This document shows positions 12,553 to 24,070 of a stretch of 64,000 bases of DNA, piece by piece. The position numbers and the translations under genes are program-made. Each line of letters starts with the position of its first letter. Positions within the stretch are counted from its first letter, which is position 1. The notes beneath the pieces are model-generated. The model did not search any database and had not been told where the DNA came from. It saw only the letters and a list, made by a program, of their open reading frames with translations. This DNA comes from Akanthomyces muscarius. Lineage: Eukaryota; Ascomycota; Sordariomycetes; Hypocreales; Cordycipitaceae. Where the stretch lies: contig NC_079245.1 of assembly GCF_028009165.1 (NCBI RefSeq), positions 2,728,001 to 2,792,000 on the forward strand. The letters are read 5' to 3'.

Positions 12553-15196
12553 TTACTCGACGGCCAAGCCCTCGAGCACGTTCATAGCTCTCGTGCCTTC
12601 GCTCTCAAACAAACTGACCATTCGTTCACATTCGTGCTTGAGCTTCTTCTCAGCCTCCCCTGCGTTGAACTGAATCCACTCTTCCACAGTCATCTGCTTT
12701 TCCGGGCTGCTCAATTCCTGGCCTTGTTTGAGCAGCCGTTCCACACCATTCTCCTTGTCAGCGCCTGCCTTTGGAGTGCCAAAGATAGCATCCAGATTGG
12801 CTGGTGACCATGGCGTCGTACTCTGTAGCCCCGCAATGACGTTGCGCTTCGAGGGCGACATCCGCGAGGGTGTAGCGGCCAGTGGTGCCAAAGCAATACG
12901 CTTCGCCGATGCGCTAGGCCTCGAAGATGGTGGTTGGTTTTCTGCGTCAGATGACTGAGGCGACTGTGAAGGCGAGAGTGCTGCTTGCTTGGCAGATGGA
13001 GCGGGCGATATCATGTCGCCAGGCGTAGACGGTGGCTCTATCACAGACGTTGCTACCGGCGAGGTCGCAGCCTCGATAGGGTCCTCTGCAATCTCCATAT
13101 CGTCATCCGCAGCGAGAAGATCGTCGTCATTCATCTCTGCTGCATAGTGTGCTTCGCTCGTCAATTGAGCGTCAGGACCAGGCGACGGTGTTGGTGAGGG
13201 CTCTGGCAGCTCCTCGTCCGCGCCAACCCGTCCACTTGCACCTTTGACAGGAGTCTCCTCAGGCTCCACGTAGGTGACCATATCAACCGAGTCTTCAGAA
13301 GCAATGGATGATTTCCTACTTCGTTCCCCGCCACGCTTCTCAGTCATCGAATTAACAGAGTCGGCATTTCTCACGACGGTATCAGTGCTAACAACACTCT
13401 GGTCATCTTGCTCTTCAATTTCGATTTCCATGGATTGAACAGCGGGTGGAGTTGGAGGGGGAGGAGAGGGAGAAGGAGAGGGCTCCTTTACTTTTTTCGG
13501 TTTGGCCTGCTTCGAGGCTTTCCGTGTACCAGTTGCCTTGCGACCCTTTTGACCTTTCTTGGCGACTTTCAACTCCTTTTCTGGCTCATCGACCTCCATT
13601 TCAGTTTGGAGTGCCTGGAGCTCATCATCGACTTCGGCCTCGTCTGCTTCCGAGGGTTCCGGATCAAGCATTCTGAAGGCGGTCGACTTCTTTGTCGTCT
13701 CGTCGGCTGGCTTCGTTTCCGGCTGAGCTGACGGACGTCGATATTCGTACACAAACTCGTCCTCAGTAAGCTGGCGCTCGAGGTCCGCCTCCAATTGTCT
13801 CTCAATTTCGTCATCATCCGGGAAGGCTTCTGGTGTGGCACGCAGTGAAGCTATAGAAGTGTTTGCCACAGATACTGCAGCAGAAACCTGGCGAGTTTTG
13901 GACTGCCGACCACCCTTGACCTTGGTAGCGGCAGTGACGGGTGTTGGATCATCAGGCACAGCTGTGGCCTCGGATGCAATAGATGACTCGGCCGCGCTAG
14001 CCCGTGTTTTCGTTGCTCTCTTCTTCGTCGCTGGTGCACTGGCTGTGCTCATCATGGAATCGTCGACTGCCTCGCTCCCTCGCTTTCGGCCGCGCGTTGA
14101 TTTGGCGGGAGGTGGCTGGCTGATGACTTCGCTCTCGTCACCGGCTTCGCTGGCATCGTCAACAGGGGTAGTCTCCTTTTTGGTCTTCTTTCGGCCACCC
14201 TTGGCAGTCTTGGCAGCGCCCTTCTTCGCCCGAGGTTTTTTGCCTTGAGCCATTGACACGGTGGTGAGGACACTATCTTCGGGCTCGGCTGTCTCATCAA
14301 CCGCGATGGCTTCGGAGGCGGCTGTGGAAACAGACTGCACTGATTGTGTTGATGCTCGTGATACTTTCGACCCTCTAGCTGCCTTGCCGCGAGCGGTCTT
14401 TTTCGGTGCCGGCTCGGGCTCGGGCTCACTCGTGAGAACAAAGAAGGCGCAGTTTGGAGAGCGCTTGTAATGCTCGTCACTAGAAGACGTCAGTTGATGA
14501 TGAGGGCCGATTTCCCGCAGAGCTGTCTTACTAGGGCTTGTCTTCAGGTTCCCAGCCATCCAGTGCCAGTTGGCAATACATGCATGTTGCCATGTCATCG
14601 GACTCGTCAGTCGGCGTGTAGACCCATCCTGACTCAACAAGCTAGAGAAAGAGGCGGGTTAACATCGTCCAGTGTCCCTTCCATATGGAGAAAGCTCCCC
14701 TACCTGCTTTGTTTTGCACTGCCATCCCTTCTTGCCTTCGTGTGGCCATCTGGTGCCAAAAGTAGCTTCTCGGGCCTCCACCATGCGAGGCAGCGTTGGG
14801 TCCTGCTTCGAGTATTCTTCAATCTCAGCCTCGATGGCCGTGACGACAGCCCAGCCACACTGGGATGCGTGGGTCAAATGTTCTACCAAGGGGTCATCGC
14901 CGGCCTCCCAGCCGTCGAGACCCTTTTGGCAGAGAAAGCATGTGCAGTTGTCGGGGTTGTCAGGGTTCGGGTTGAAGTAGAATCCTGCTTTTGCGAGCTA
15001 CAAGCATTGCGGTTAGCTGGATGGAATCTAGCAGCGGAGCCGGCCATTCGCTACGTACGCTCGCAGGTGTGATTTGCTTGTGCGGCCAGTTTAGTGGTTT
15101 GCCGCCGCGTCCAATGGTAGACCCGCGCTTCTTGGTGGTTTTACGGAAAGACGCGAGGCGCCCGTCGTATGTGAAGTATTTTTCGGTGTCTGCCAT
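12553..15196 (-). CDS. BIR1: BIR-domain chromosomal passenger protein (survivin/Bir1 type)
   Basis: Four exons (15196-15059, 14997-14704, 14641-14532, 14479-12553) give 822 aa. The N-terminus (MADTEKYFTYDGRLASF) opens BIR 1, with zinc ligands in CTCFLCQKGLDGW and EHLTHASQC. BIR 2 follows (GTRWPHEGKKGW, CIYCQLALDGWEPEDKP, DEHYKRSPNC) and spans the third junction. The remaining ~600 residues are disordered, with alternating basic AT-hook-like stretches (RGKAARGSK, KTAKGGRKKTKKE, KSTRGRKRG), acidic stretches and many SP sites. The C-terminus is a predicted helix (EEWIQFNAGEAEKKLKHECERMVSLF). Double-BIR proteins with long tails are the fungal Bir1/Cut17 members of the Aurora-INCENP complex acting at centromeres and the spindle midzone. 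SP/TP sites suggest cell-cycle phosphorylation (inference). Confidence 0.92.
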
Positions 15197-15809
15197 GGTG
15201 TCGGTTATCGCCTGTGAGCGATTGGGGCTGGAGAAAGCGTCCAAAGGAAGCCGCGAGAGATGTGTCGCGCAGCGGCGCGCCGAGATGGTCGCACGTCGTC
15301 GGAGCCAGGTTTCGTGTGTTCTACAGAGACTGGCGTGTCATATCTCTGATCCGGGGTCGCTTGCGTATGAATAAAATGAAAATGCAAATATTAGTCTCTT
15401 CAACGTAAAAGGACGGAAAAAGACTGAGCGCCGTTGAAGCTTGATTGTGTTGCTGGTGGTAGCTTGTTCAAGGTACTTGGCTAGTCTGGTACCGCGTTTG
15501 TTTACTTTGCAACAGAGTGGGGCGGCCCGAGCCATAACAGCGGCCCTCCTTCGAAGCCAGCGCTGAAACATGACCAACCATGATTTATTGCCATTTCTCG
15601 TTGTAATTTATTTTCTATTCTCGTTTACTGGACTTCACCATGCTTTTGCGACCTGATGATTCTACCTACGGAGTTCGACCGCAGTTGTGCAATGTTTCTG
15701 TCGGAGGCCTACAGATCACCTCGTGCAGTACTCGCATTGCAGCTCGGGCCTGGCTCATCTGTGTTGCAAAGAACATCTACTAGTGCCTAGACAACGGAGG
15801 CAGCTTCAG
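15197..15809. other. Intergenic, BIR1 5' flank
   Basis: This stretch lies between two minus-strand genes and should hold the BIR1 promoter and the 3' end of the CoA-binding gene. No gene or repeat seen. Confidence 0.5.
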
Positions 15810-16336
15810 CTACAGCTTGCCAGCAGCTTTCAATGCCTTGTCGCCATCGACCAGGACGCACCAGCCATCATGGCCGCGACCGCCCTCTCCATACACGACG
15901 GCGTCGAACGTCCCCTCGGCCAGCGCAAACTTGAGCACCTCGTCGTCCCAGGTACCCGGCTGCAGCCAGATGGACGGAACGCCGGCCGTCTTTGCTTCCT
16001 TCAGGACTCCGATCGTGATGGCAGGGTGCGTAATGATGGACACGGCCGTGTCCTTGGGGCTGGCCAGCGCCGAGACGTTGGGCACTGTGGCGTGCTCGCT
16101 GCCATTGACCGTCACAGTCGCCGAGGCAGGGTTGACGGGGGTGACCTCGAGGTCGCGCTCCAGGTACCATGCATGCACTGCGCCAAATAACAATTAGATT
16201 CCGGAGAGCGACTTGCTGCGTCGTATCGTGGCGGCGACTTACCCTTGTGGCCAAACTTGGCTGGGTTGGAGCTGGCGCCGACCACGGCGAATGACGGCGC
16301 CGAGAAGAACTTGCGCGCGGTAGCTTCGGTTGCCAT
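15810..16336 (-). CDS. CoA-binding Rossmann-fold protein (YccU/succinyl-CoA synthetase alpha-like)
   Basis: Two exons (16336-16243, 16177-15810) give 153 aa. The ATG at 16336 is the first in-frame Met (MATEATARKFFS). The N-terminal strand-loop FAVVGASSNPAKFGHK has the GAS-x-NP signature of CoA_binding_2 proteins. The first-exon G joins TG to continue VHAWYLERDLEVTPVNP. Later motifs (VSALASPKDTAVSIITHP, VPSIWLQPGTWDDEV) match the family core. These small single-domain proteins bind CoA or a related nucleotide. Their biological role in fungi is not established. Length matches the family. Confidence 0.85.
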
Positions 16337-16668
16337 CTTGAGTGCGAAAATTGTGCCGGTAATCTCAGGGGCGAGACTCGAGATTTCAGTATTAATGATT
16401 ATGCTCGTGGAAAGATGGACAGTCGTTCTGACGACGACGATGGATTTGCCCCGGACTACGGCTATTCGTAGCGGGGTGCTCCGGCACAGAGACAATCGGC
16501 CTGCCCCGCCTCCGCGAATTGACGTGATGGCGCAACTCTAGCGGCCAATTCGCCGCGCACTCTGGCGAAGCTCATCAAATGCAGTCTACGAGACCAATTA
16601 GGTGCATTTTCTGAGAATTTCACTCTTGCGCAGCTGGCCCAAATGCATCTCCTTCTCGAGGCCATTTT
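16337..16668. other. Intergenic
   Basis: This short stretch is upstream of the CoA-binding gene and just past the degenerate end of the M3 fragment. A second-frame continuation of the fragment may extend into it, but the similarity is too weak to place an edge. Confidence 0.4.
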
Positions 16669-17250
16669 TCAGCCAACCTGCTTGTCGTTATTCGTCGTCG
16701 GAGCAAAGCCACAAAGCCCTTGGAGCTGAGCGGCCGTCCCACGAAGCTCTCTACCAAGGCGAGTTCGGACTGCGCAGAGCCCTTCTCCAGCACTGTTTTT
16801 CGCCACTCCAAGCTCAGGGAATATCGGTCTTCCGCATCGAATCTCGTCCTCGACAGGGCGCTTGTATATCGCGTCCACGCGCGCCGCCATATCGTGCCGG
16901 TGGTGGTAAGAGTTCTCCGGGGAGTTCATTTTTGCTTGAGCCGCGCAGGAAGCACTGCGGATACTCGAGTCTGGAGATGAACGAGCGCGAAGATATCCCA
17001 AGGTGGTGAGCCGGCAGCCATTTTTGTTATCATTGTCCATCAGCGGTCGAATGAAATTGGCAAAAGTCGCCGTCTCTGGGGAGACTTTTTCAAGTAATCG
17101 GTCTCTGAAGATTCTCGAAATTCCAAGGATCTCGTCCGCTTCGGCCGACAAGCTGTCAGGAGTGATGCTGGAGATGGATAGGGGTGCTTGCGGCGGCGCA
17201 CGACACTCTGTACCTTGATCCATTGTATCTCGATTTGCCGTGTCCCTCAT
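16669..17250 (-). pseudogene. Relic or truncated M3 (thimet oligopeptidase) N-terminal region
   Basis: A 193-codon frame aligns by eye with the first third of the intact M3 peptidase at 21,833-24,070. Matching points in order are PPQAP / PPQRP; SPETATFANFIRPLM / TPETATFENTMKPML; IRSASCAAQAK / VRDASLKADGK; HRHDMAARVDAIYKR / MRDDIFQRVKAIYNN; and a final GLCAV..RE..AQLQGLC / GLLLP..RD..LELSRLC. Past that it stops. No HEXXH zinc motif or downstream domain lies on this strand, so it cannot be an active peptidase. It has an ATG (17250), but a second candidate at 17223 (MDQGTECRAPP) is nearer the homologous start. I read it as an old, decayed partial copy in opposite orientation to its paralogue. 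A short expressed protein cannot be excluded. Confidence 0.7.
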
Positions 17251-18006
17251 CCAACACCGACAGTGGTTTGCCTTGGTGGGTGGTCAGTAGCCTTGAGCCC
17301 ATGGGTGACGGGATAAACGAGGCTTTAGGCTGCTCGCCACCCAACGTGCGGGGAATCCCACGTTACGCACCCGAAAGCATGTCGAAACCGAAGAGTCGGA
17401 AGATGCTCTCTACGTAGCACAAGCTGGCTTGAAAACCCGCGAAGATCACCAATTGCATACTGTATCTTTATCGCCGTGGCATGGTTCATGGCGCTTAGAA
17501 ACGAGCGTTGAACACAGAAAACAGTGATTAGTAAGAGACGTTTATGGTTTGATGATTTCAGATCATTTATAATTCAGGCTTCGTCGTCATCGCTCAATGG
17601 ACGATCAACGGATGAGGGCATTAGTTTTTCAGTTCCGAGCTATCAACTGCAAGCCAGCAACTGCGTTACCAGTTCCATGCACCACAACCACTAATAGTGC
17701 TGATAACCATTTTTTTTTGCGTTCAAGTCAAATTATCCGTCTGCTTTCCAGTGAATAAATGCCCAATTATCGACTACATGCGCAAACAATCATTCAAATC
17801 ATCAGCACTTCTAGCACGAGACAACTACCCTACAACGTCAACTGAGCCCAGTAATTAGTTGGCGCTAGCATCGGCCGAGTCGGCAATCACCTCGGAGCGG
17901 CGACCAATGGAACAAAGTATAAAAGTCATCAGTTGGACATGTCGGAAATACGATTGCCATGAATTGATGCCCAGTATCAGCTATTGCAGACAATACCAAA
18001 GCCATC
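17251..18006. other. Intergenic
   Basis: This is the divergent spacer between the M3 relic and the methyltransferase gene. I see no gene, RNA or repeat. Confidence 0.45.
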
Positions 18007-18975
18007 ATGTCCTTGTTCGCGTGAGTCACTATACGCCTCCAACAAGCAGAGGGGCGCATGCGCTGACGAGCAACAAACAGAAAAAAGACGTTTTCGGCCG
18101 CAGGCTATGCTGCGAGCAGACCTTCATATCCTGCTAGATTATTCGAGACAGTGCTGAATTATCACAATGCACAGAGCTCCAGCGGCACGTTACTGGATCT
18201 GGGCTGCGGCCACGGCTTGATTTCCCGGGAGCTGAGCCCCAAGTTTGGCAAAACCATGGCGACGGACCCCAGTCCAAACATGGTCGCGCAGGCCAAGGGC
18301 ATGACACAAGATAGCAGGATTAAATTCCGACAAGCCAAGGCGGAAGATTTGTCTTTTTTACCGGATAAGTCTATCGACCTTGTTGTGTCGGGCCAGGCAG
18401 CGCATTGGTTCGACTACAGTAAGGCATGGCCTGAGATTGCTCGCGTGGTCAAGCCTGGAGGCTCCATGGCGTTTTGGGGCTACAAGGACAACGTGCTACT
18501 GGGCCATCCCAAGGCCAATGTGATTTTTGACAAGTTTAGCTACAGCGAAGGCGATGTCTTGCCGGGCATCGAGAGCATGGGACGGTACTGGGAGCAGCCA
18601 GGCCGCAACAAGTTGCGCAAGCTGCTCACAGAAGTTGTGCCGCCATCGGGGCAATGGGAAAAGGTGCAACGTATTCAGTACGATGTCGATGTGAATGCGA
18701 CCAAGGCGGATATTGCAGACGCGTGGATGGTTCAGGAGACAACTCTGGGCGGCTTTGAAAGCTACGTGCGGACAGCGAGCAGCTATCTCGGCTGGAAAGA
18801 GGCGCACCCTGACCGAAAGAGCCGAGCGGACGGGGGCCAAGGCGATATTGTTGACATGTTGATGAACGAGGTGGTTGCGTCGGAGCCGACGTGGAAGGAA
18901 ATGGGAGAGAATTGGCGAGAAGCGCATGTAAAGACGGTCTGGGGGTCGTATATCCTGATGGCGAAGCGCAAATAA
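18007..18975 (+). CDS. SAM-dependent methyltransferase (Tmt1/Crg1-like)
   Basis: Two exons (18007-18020, 18081-18975) give 302 aa. The first exon is only 14 nt (MSLFA) and is needed to give the conserved start KKTFSAAGYAASRPSYP. Motif I is LLDLGCGHG (residues 42-50), followed by the acidic loop ATDPSPNM, motif II-like DKSIDLVVSGQAAHWFD, and VVKPGGSMAFWGY. These features place it with class I methyltransferases resembling yeast trans-aconitate methyltransferase Tmt1 and Crg1. The substrate, probably a small carboxylate or terpenoid-like acid, is inferred only from family. No signal peptide, so cytosolic. Confidence 0.88.
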
Positions 18976-19657
18976 GCGACGACAGAGACCGGGCGTCGAG
19001 GAGGCGTTTCGAAGCTGTCGCATGTACAACAAAGGTTCCCTGCCGCTGGTCAGTGGTCGCCGCCCGCTATTATTGCGAAGCAAGGAAGGCGTTCTTGCTG
19101 ATGCTAATGCTGAAGAGTCAGTGGCCTGGAACAGCAGGTGCCAATTCAATTAGATTAGCTCAATGATAGGCTTCAGGATGCGTCATGCAGACCAGCGGAT
19201 AGACGACCGATTTTCACACCGCCTGTCCCCATCGGCCAGTGACAGCGGAGCAGCAGGCGGCGAAATCGACGTACAACGCATGTACATGGACCGGGGGGGA
19301 GGGAATTGCTAAAACGTGGAACCCTGTCTCGTGCCTTGTTCAGTGGCCGTTGCCCCGACAAAGACTGGCGCCGACAGGGAGGAGGCAAGGAGGGATGGGA
19401 GAGCAGGCGTAGAGCGTGGGGCGGGCGAGGTCTCAGGAGGTGGCCAGCGAGGGGGACCAGTCCTCTTTTCACGGACCGGTGTGGTCTTGTCGTTTCTGTT
19501 CTTGACAACATCGGTTTTGCAAAGAAAACCAACGATTCAAACATTTTCGAAAGAAGAGGCATTTCACCCCAACAAACTTTTGTTTACTCCATCGACTCGA
19601 ATCGCCGAGCGACCGTACGATCAAAACAGCTATACCCACCCCTTTCCACAGTCAACA
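18976..19657. other. Intergenic
   Basis: This is the 3' flank of the methyltransferase and 5' region of the light-chain gene. The last ~60 bp before 19,658 are pyrimidine-rich (ATACCCACCCCTTTCC), a normal fungal leader. Confidence 0.5.
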
Positions 19658-20591
19658 ATGGTGAGTTGCCCCAGCACCAGCACCAATGTAAACAAATGGC
19701 CGAACCCCGCGGGCCAGCGGCGCCTCTGATTCGCCAGCCCAGAGCACACGCCCTATCTTTTTGGGCTGACGCAGAGGGCTTTGCGCGTTTGCTGGAGAAT
19801 CTGCAGCATCATTGCAACAAATACATTCTAGCCTTTTTGTCTTCTCCCGGCCATCGACAGAATCGCATTTTGCATCCTGCTACTTCTCCATACCCAACCC
19901 GCGCGCTCAAAATCTATCCGCCATGGCTTCTAACCAGTTCGACGCGCAGGCTTCGACCAACTACAAGGAGGCTTTCGCCCTGTTTGACAAGCGCGGCAAC
20001 GGTCGCTGCACGGTCGACTCCCTCGGCGACCTGCTGCGCGCCTGCGGCCAGAACCCGACTCTTTCGGAAATTGACGACCTGCAAAAGGGCCTTGGCCCAG
20101 AGTGTAAGTAGATGCGCTGCTGCCTCGGAGCGCTGCTGCGCGATTGTGTTGCAATCGTTGGTGCATTGTTGTTGCGACGACCTTTTGCGACACACTCTCC
20201 CCTCGCGCATCAAACGCTGAATCGAAAAAAAAAACGCTGACAGTAGGTGCAGTTGACTTTGAGTCCTTCCAGCGCGTTCTCAACCGCCCGGGCGGCTTCC
20301 GCGACCCCGGCGAGCCCGAGGAGTATTGCCGCGGCTTCCAGGTCTTTGACAAGGACATGACAGGCTTTATCGGCGTCGGCCAGCTCAAGTACATTCTGAC
20401 GAACCTGGGCGAGAAGATGACGGAGGATGAGGTCGACGAGCTGCTCAAGGCTGTCGACACCAGCTCCGGCCAGGTCAACTACACTGGTATGCTTGTTTGC
20501 GCAGTGCGCATGTTTCGATTGCACGCTGAGATCCTATTTGCTAACTCGATACCACTATTCAGATCTCGTCCGCACGATCCTTGCCAACTAA
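19658..20591 (+). CDS. cdc4: Myosin light chain, EF-hand protein (Cdc4/Mlc1 type)
   Basis: The preferred model has four exons (19658-19660, 19950-20103, 20253-20486, 20563-20591), 139 aa. Exon 1 is just the ATG, followed by GTGAGT. A 289-nt intron with a TCTAAC branch joins GCGCAG|GCT to give MASTNYKEAFALFDKRGNG, the usual start of the family. An alternative ATG at 19923 in strong context reads through the branch region in frame, adding eight residues. The second acceptor was set at 20253 (GPE-F-DFESFQ) because it lies 11 nt after CGCTGAC. EF-hand pairs are degenerate (DKRGNGRCTVDSL, DKDMTGFIGVGQL), and the protein ends DLVRTILAN as in Cdc4. It binds myosin IQ motifs for cytokinesis. Confidence 0.88.
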
Positions 20592-21832
20592 ATGGGCCCT
20601 GCGCTCGCGACGAGCGAGAATGCATCATACAAACGGACCGGCGTTGATGAATTTTTTTCTTACGTGTTTGACTATGGGACATGGTACAGGAAGCAACTTG
20701 ATTGGGATTATGAAGCAACGATGACGCAAAGACGGGGATGGATTATTATTGTGTCTTGTCATGTATATTTTGTGCTAGGTGCGCGGTTGAGCGCCGAATA
20801 GACGATAGTTTTGCCACTGTTTTGTTCCTTGTTGGCGAGTGATGCCGTATTACGTACTGCCTGGGCGCCACTAACGGGCGCAACGGGGTGCGCCACGGCT
20901 TTCTGGACGTGGTGCCTGGCAGCATGCACAATTTTGCGAAACTTGCCGGAATTGCTAAATGCTTCTTGCCCCATCAAATGAGGCTCTGCTTTAGACGAGC
21001 CGGGCAGCGGACGGTATCCGTCTTGCAGCGTAGCCTACTAGAATGCCGTCCGTATCCGTGCCGGCCTGGGTCGCCGCCTGCAGTACCCGCGCCCAGTACC
21101 TTGTGTCGCGGTGGCAGTACTCGGCGGCTGGACACGAGTTCATTTTTAGTTGCTATACTGCTCATGAAATATATGTAAAGAATCAATGGCTTTCAATTGC
21201 CTAGCTAGCTATTCTGCCCAGTTGACAAGGTACCCAAGGGCACGTAGCCTCTATACAGGCACCCGTGCCATTGCAACACCCCAACCTGCCAAAGACCCTG
21301 CCCGCCACTTTCTTGCTGCCCCGCATCACTGCATCCTGCAACCACCTGCCTGTCTCGTAGCATTGCCTCACCAACATTGGTCACTGGCCGCCCACCTTTC
21401 TCCATTGCCCTGGACACCGTGTTCGCACTCGTCGTCCACTTCCAGTTTTCATTACCAAAGTCTGTACGCCGTCTTCTCCGCTCAATTACACATCCTTCGT
21501 CGACGTGGCTCGACTAGCCCTCCGCAATTGACGAAACGAGCAAGCCCCGCGCTCACCCATCACCACTTTTAGTGTCTGCGCCTGTTGCTGACATCCGGGC
21601 CACCTCCATCACGCGAGACCTTCCCCGACCAGGCGCTCGCCGTCGCGCCACGTCGATAGCCCCCGTCGTATTAAAGACGGCTCGTCTGCTCCTCGTCTCG
21701 TGCCTCGTCCTCCTTCTCGCCGTCACACTGGCTTCCCCACGCTCCGTCTTCCGCCTCGGTTTCCTGGCCCAGCAGCTCCGCAAGACACCCTTGATACCCC
21801 AGATACCCTTCGCTCAGCGCCTCGCCAGCACC
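20592..21832. other. Intergenic, M3 peptidase 5' region
   Basis: This holds the light-chain 3' flank and the peptidase leader. From about 21,572 to 21,832 the peptidase reading frame stays open upstream of its first ATG without containing another ATG (see findings). No other gene seen. Confidence 0.5.
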
Positions 21833-24070
21833 ATGGCTTCCGAAAAGTTCGCCAACCCGCCCCAGCGGCCACCGGTGTTCAGCTATACTCCCGAGGAGAT
21901 AAGCGCCACGATTGATAAGATCGTGGCTTCGAAGCGAGCTACCATTGACAAAGTCGTCGCTTCCACAACTCCCGAGACAGCCACCTTTGAAAACACCATG
22001 AAGCCCATGCTTGCCCATGACGACGAGACGGTCGGTGAAAACTACAGAATCTGCTTTCTGCAAAATGTCCACGCCGATGCCGCTGTTCGCGACGCCTCTC
22101 TCAAAGCTGACGGCAAGATAAGAGAGCTGGATATTGAGCTGCGAATGCGCGACGACATTTTCCAGCGCGTCAAGGCTATATACAACAACAGAGCCTCGGC
22201 TAACCTCGACACCGAGTCTGCCACCATTTTGGACAAGGAATACACTCAGTATGTCACCAAGGGCCTTCTTCTCCCACCCGGTCCCGAGCGTGACCACTTC
22301 AAGAAGCAGCAGCTCGAGCTCAGCCGCCTGTGTCTCGAGTCCCAGAACAACCACAACAACGAGATGGGTGGTGTATGGTTCACTCCGGAACAGTTGGAGG
22401 GCATTCCCAAAACCGACATTGATGTTGATGAACTCGAAAAGGGTACAGGGGAGAACGAGGGCAAGGTCAAGCTCGATTTCAAGTACACGACCTCTACTCC
22501 CCTCCTCAAGTATGCCAAGAATGAGACCACTCGCCGCGACTATTTTATCGGTGAAGCCAACAAGGTAAGGAGCTGTAGTTGCTGCGCAGACGCCTGCAGT
22601 GGTTGGAAGCAACTAACATGTGCCTAGGTCAACCAAAATGTTCCTCTCTTCCAGACCATTGTCGAGTTGCGCGACGAGACCGCCAGACAAGCCGGCTATA
22701 GAGACCACGCTGACATTACCATCTCCGCCAAGATGGCTAAAGACTCTGAGAAAATCAAGTCTTTCCTGGCCGACCTCAGAGCTCGCGTTGGCGATGGCGG
22801 GCAGAAGGAAATTGCTGTTCTCCGTGATTTGAAGAAAAAAGACTATGCCGAGCGCGGCGTTGAATTTGACGGCCAAGTCTACGCCTGGGATATTGGCTAC
22901 TACTCACGAATTCTCAAGGAAACGGAATACAGCCTCGACGAGAATGAAGTGGCCGAGTACTTCCCGATGTGGAAGACCTTCATTGGCATGCTTGAAATAT
23001 TTGAAAAGATCCTCGGTCTTGAATTTGTTGAGCTGGACGAAGCAGCCAAGGCTCGCCTTAGCCCTACCGGCAATGCCAAGGACATTGTCTGGCATGAAGA
23101 AGTGGTAGTTCTCAGCGTGTGGAACGATGAGGCCTCTGGCGGCGAGTTTGTTGGCTATCTGTTCATTGATCTTCACCCGCGCCCCAATAAGTACGGCCAC
23201 AATGCCAACTTTTCCCTCGGCCCCGGATACGTCAAGGCAGATGGCACCAGAAACTACCCGGTCACTGCTCTGGTCTGCAATTTCAGCCGCCCCTCCCAAG
23301 GCCGTCCAGCTCTACTCAAGCACGTTGAGGCCGTTACCCTCTTCCACGAGCTCGGCCACGGCATTCACGATCTCGTCGCCAAGACTAATACGTCGTACTG
23401 CCACGGCACCCAGGTCATGTGGGACTTTGTTGAGGCTCCTTCTCAGATGCTGGAGAACTGGTGCTGGACACCGGATGTTCTGCGAAACCTCTCGTCCCAC
23501 TGGGAATCCGGAGAGAAGATCTCCAAGGATCTCATTGACAAGTTGATGAGGACAAAGCAGCTCAACGAAGCGATGGGAACTCTGTTCCAGATTCTTGTCG
23601 GAACCTTTGACTTGACTGTCCACAGCCCTGGTTCTCATGAAGCGGTGAAGCAACTGAACTGCGGCCGCTTGTGGAACCAACTGCGCGGCGAAATCTCCGG
23701 GGTCAAAGGACCGGAAGATGTCGGCTACGGCATGTAAGTTGAAAGTCGAAGAAGCTCCGAGACGAGAAGCTTGAAACGTGTCTAACAGTATTTGATTTAC
23801 AGGGAATGGGGCAACAAGCACGCCACCATTGGCCACTTTGTTGGCGGCTACGATGCTGGATATTATGGCTACCTCTACTCCAAGGTTTTCTCAACCGACA
23901 TGTTCTACACCGCCTTTAAGGAGAACCCGATGAGTGGCGAGGCCGGCCGTAGATATCGCAAGCTGGTTCTGGAGCGTGGCGGTAGCATGGATGAGAATGT
24001 GATGCTCAAGGAGTTTCTGGGCCGAGAGCCCAACCCCGAGAACTTTTACAAGGACCTTGGCCTGGCATGA
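21833..24070 (+). CDS. PRD1: M3 zinc oligopeptidase (thimet oligopeptidase/saccharolysin)
   Basis: Three exons (21833-22564, 22628-23733, 23803-24070) give 701 aa, typical for M3A. The start is the first in-frame ATG (MASEKFANPPQ). The zinc site is HELGH at residues 484-488 with the conserved downstream EAPSQMLENW providing the third ligand. Other family marks are ETATFENTMKP at the N-terminus, GYLFIDLHPRPNKYGH, NYPVTALVCNFS before the zinc motif, and GGYDAGYYGYLYSKVFS near the C-terminus. It should degrade short peptides in the cytosol, or in the mitochondrial intermembrane space if a longer form exists. Junctions are GT-AG. The second splits the Met codon of YGMEWGN. Confidence 0.95.
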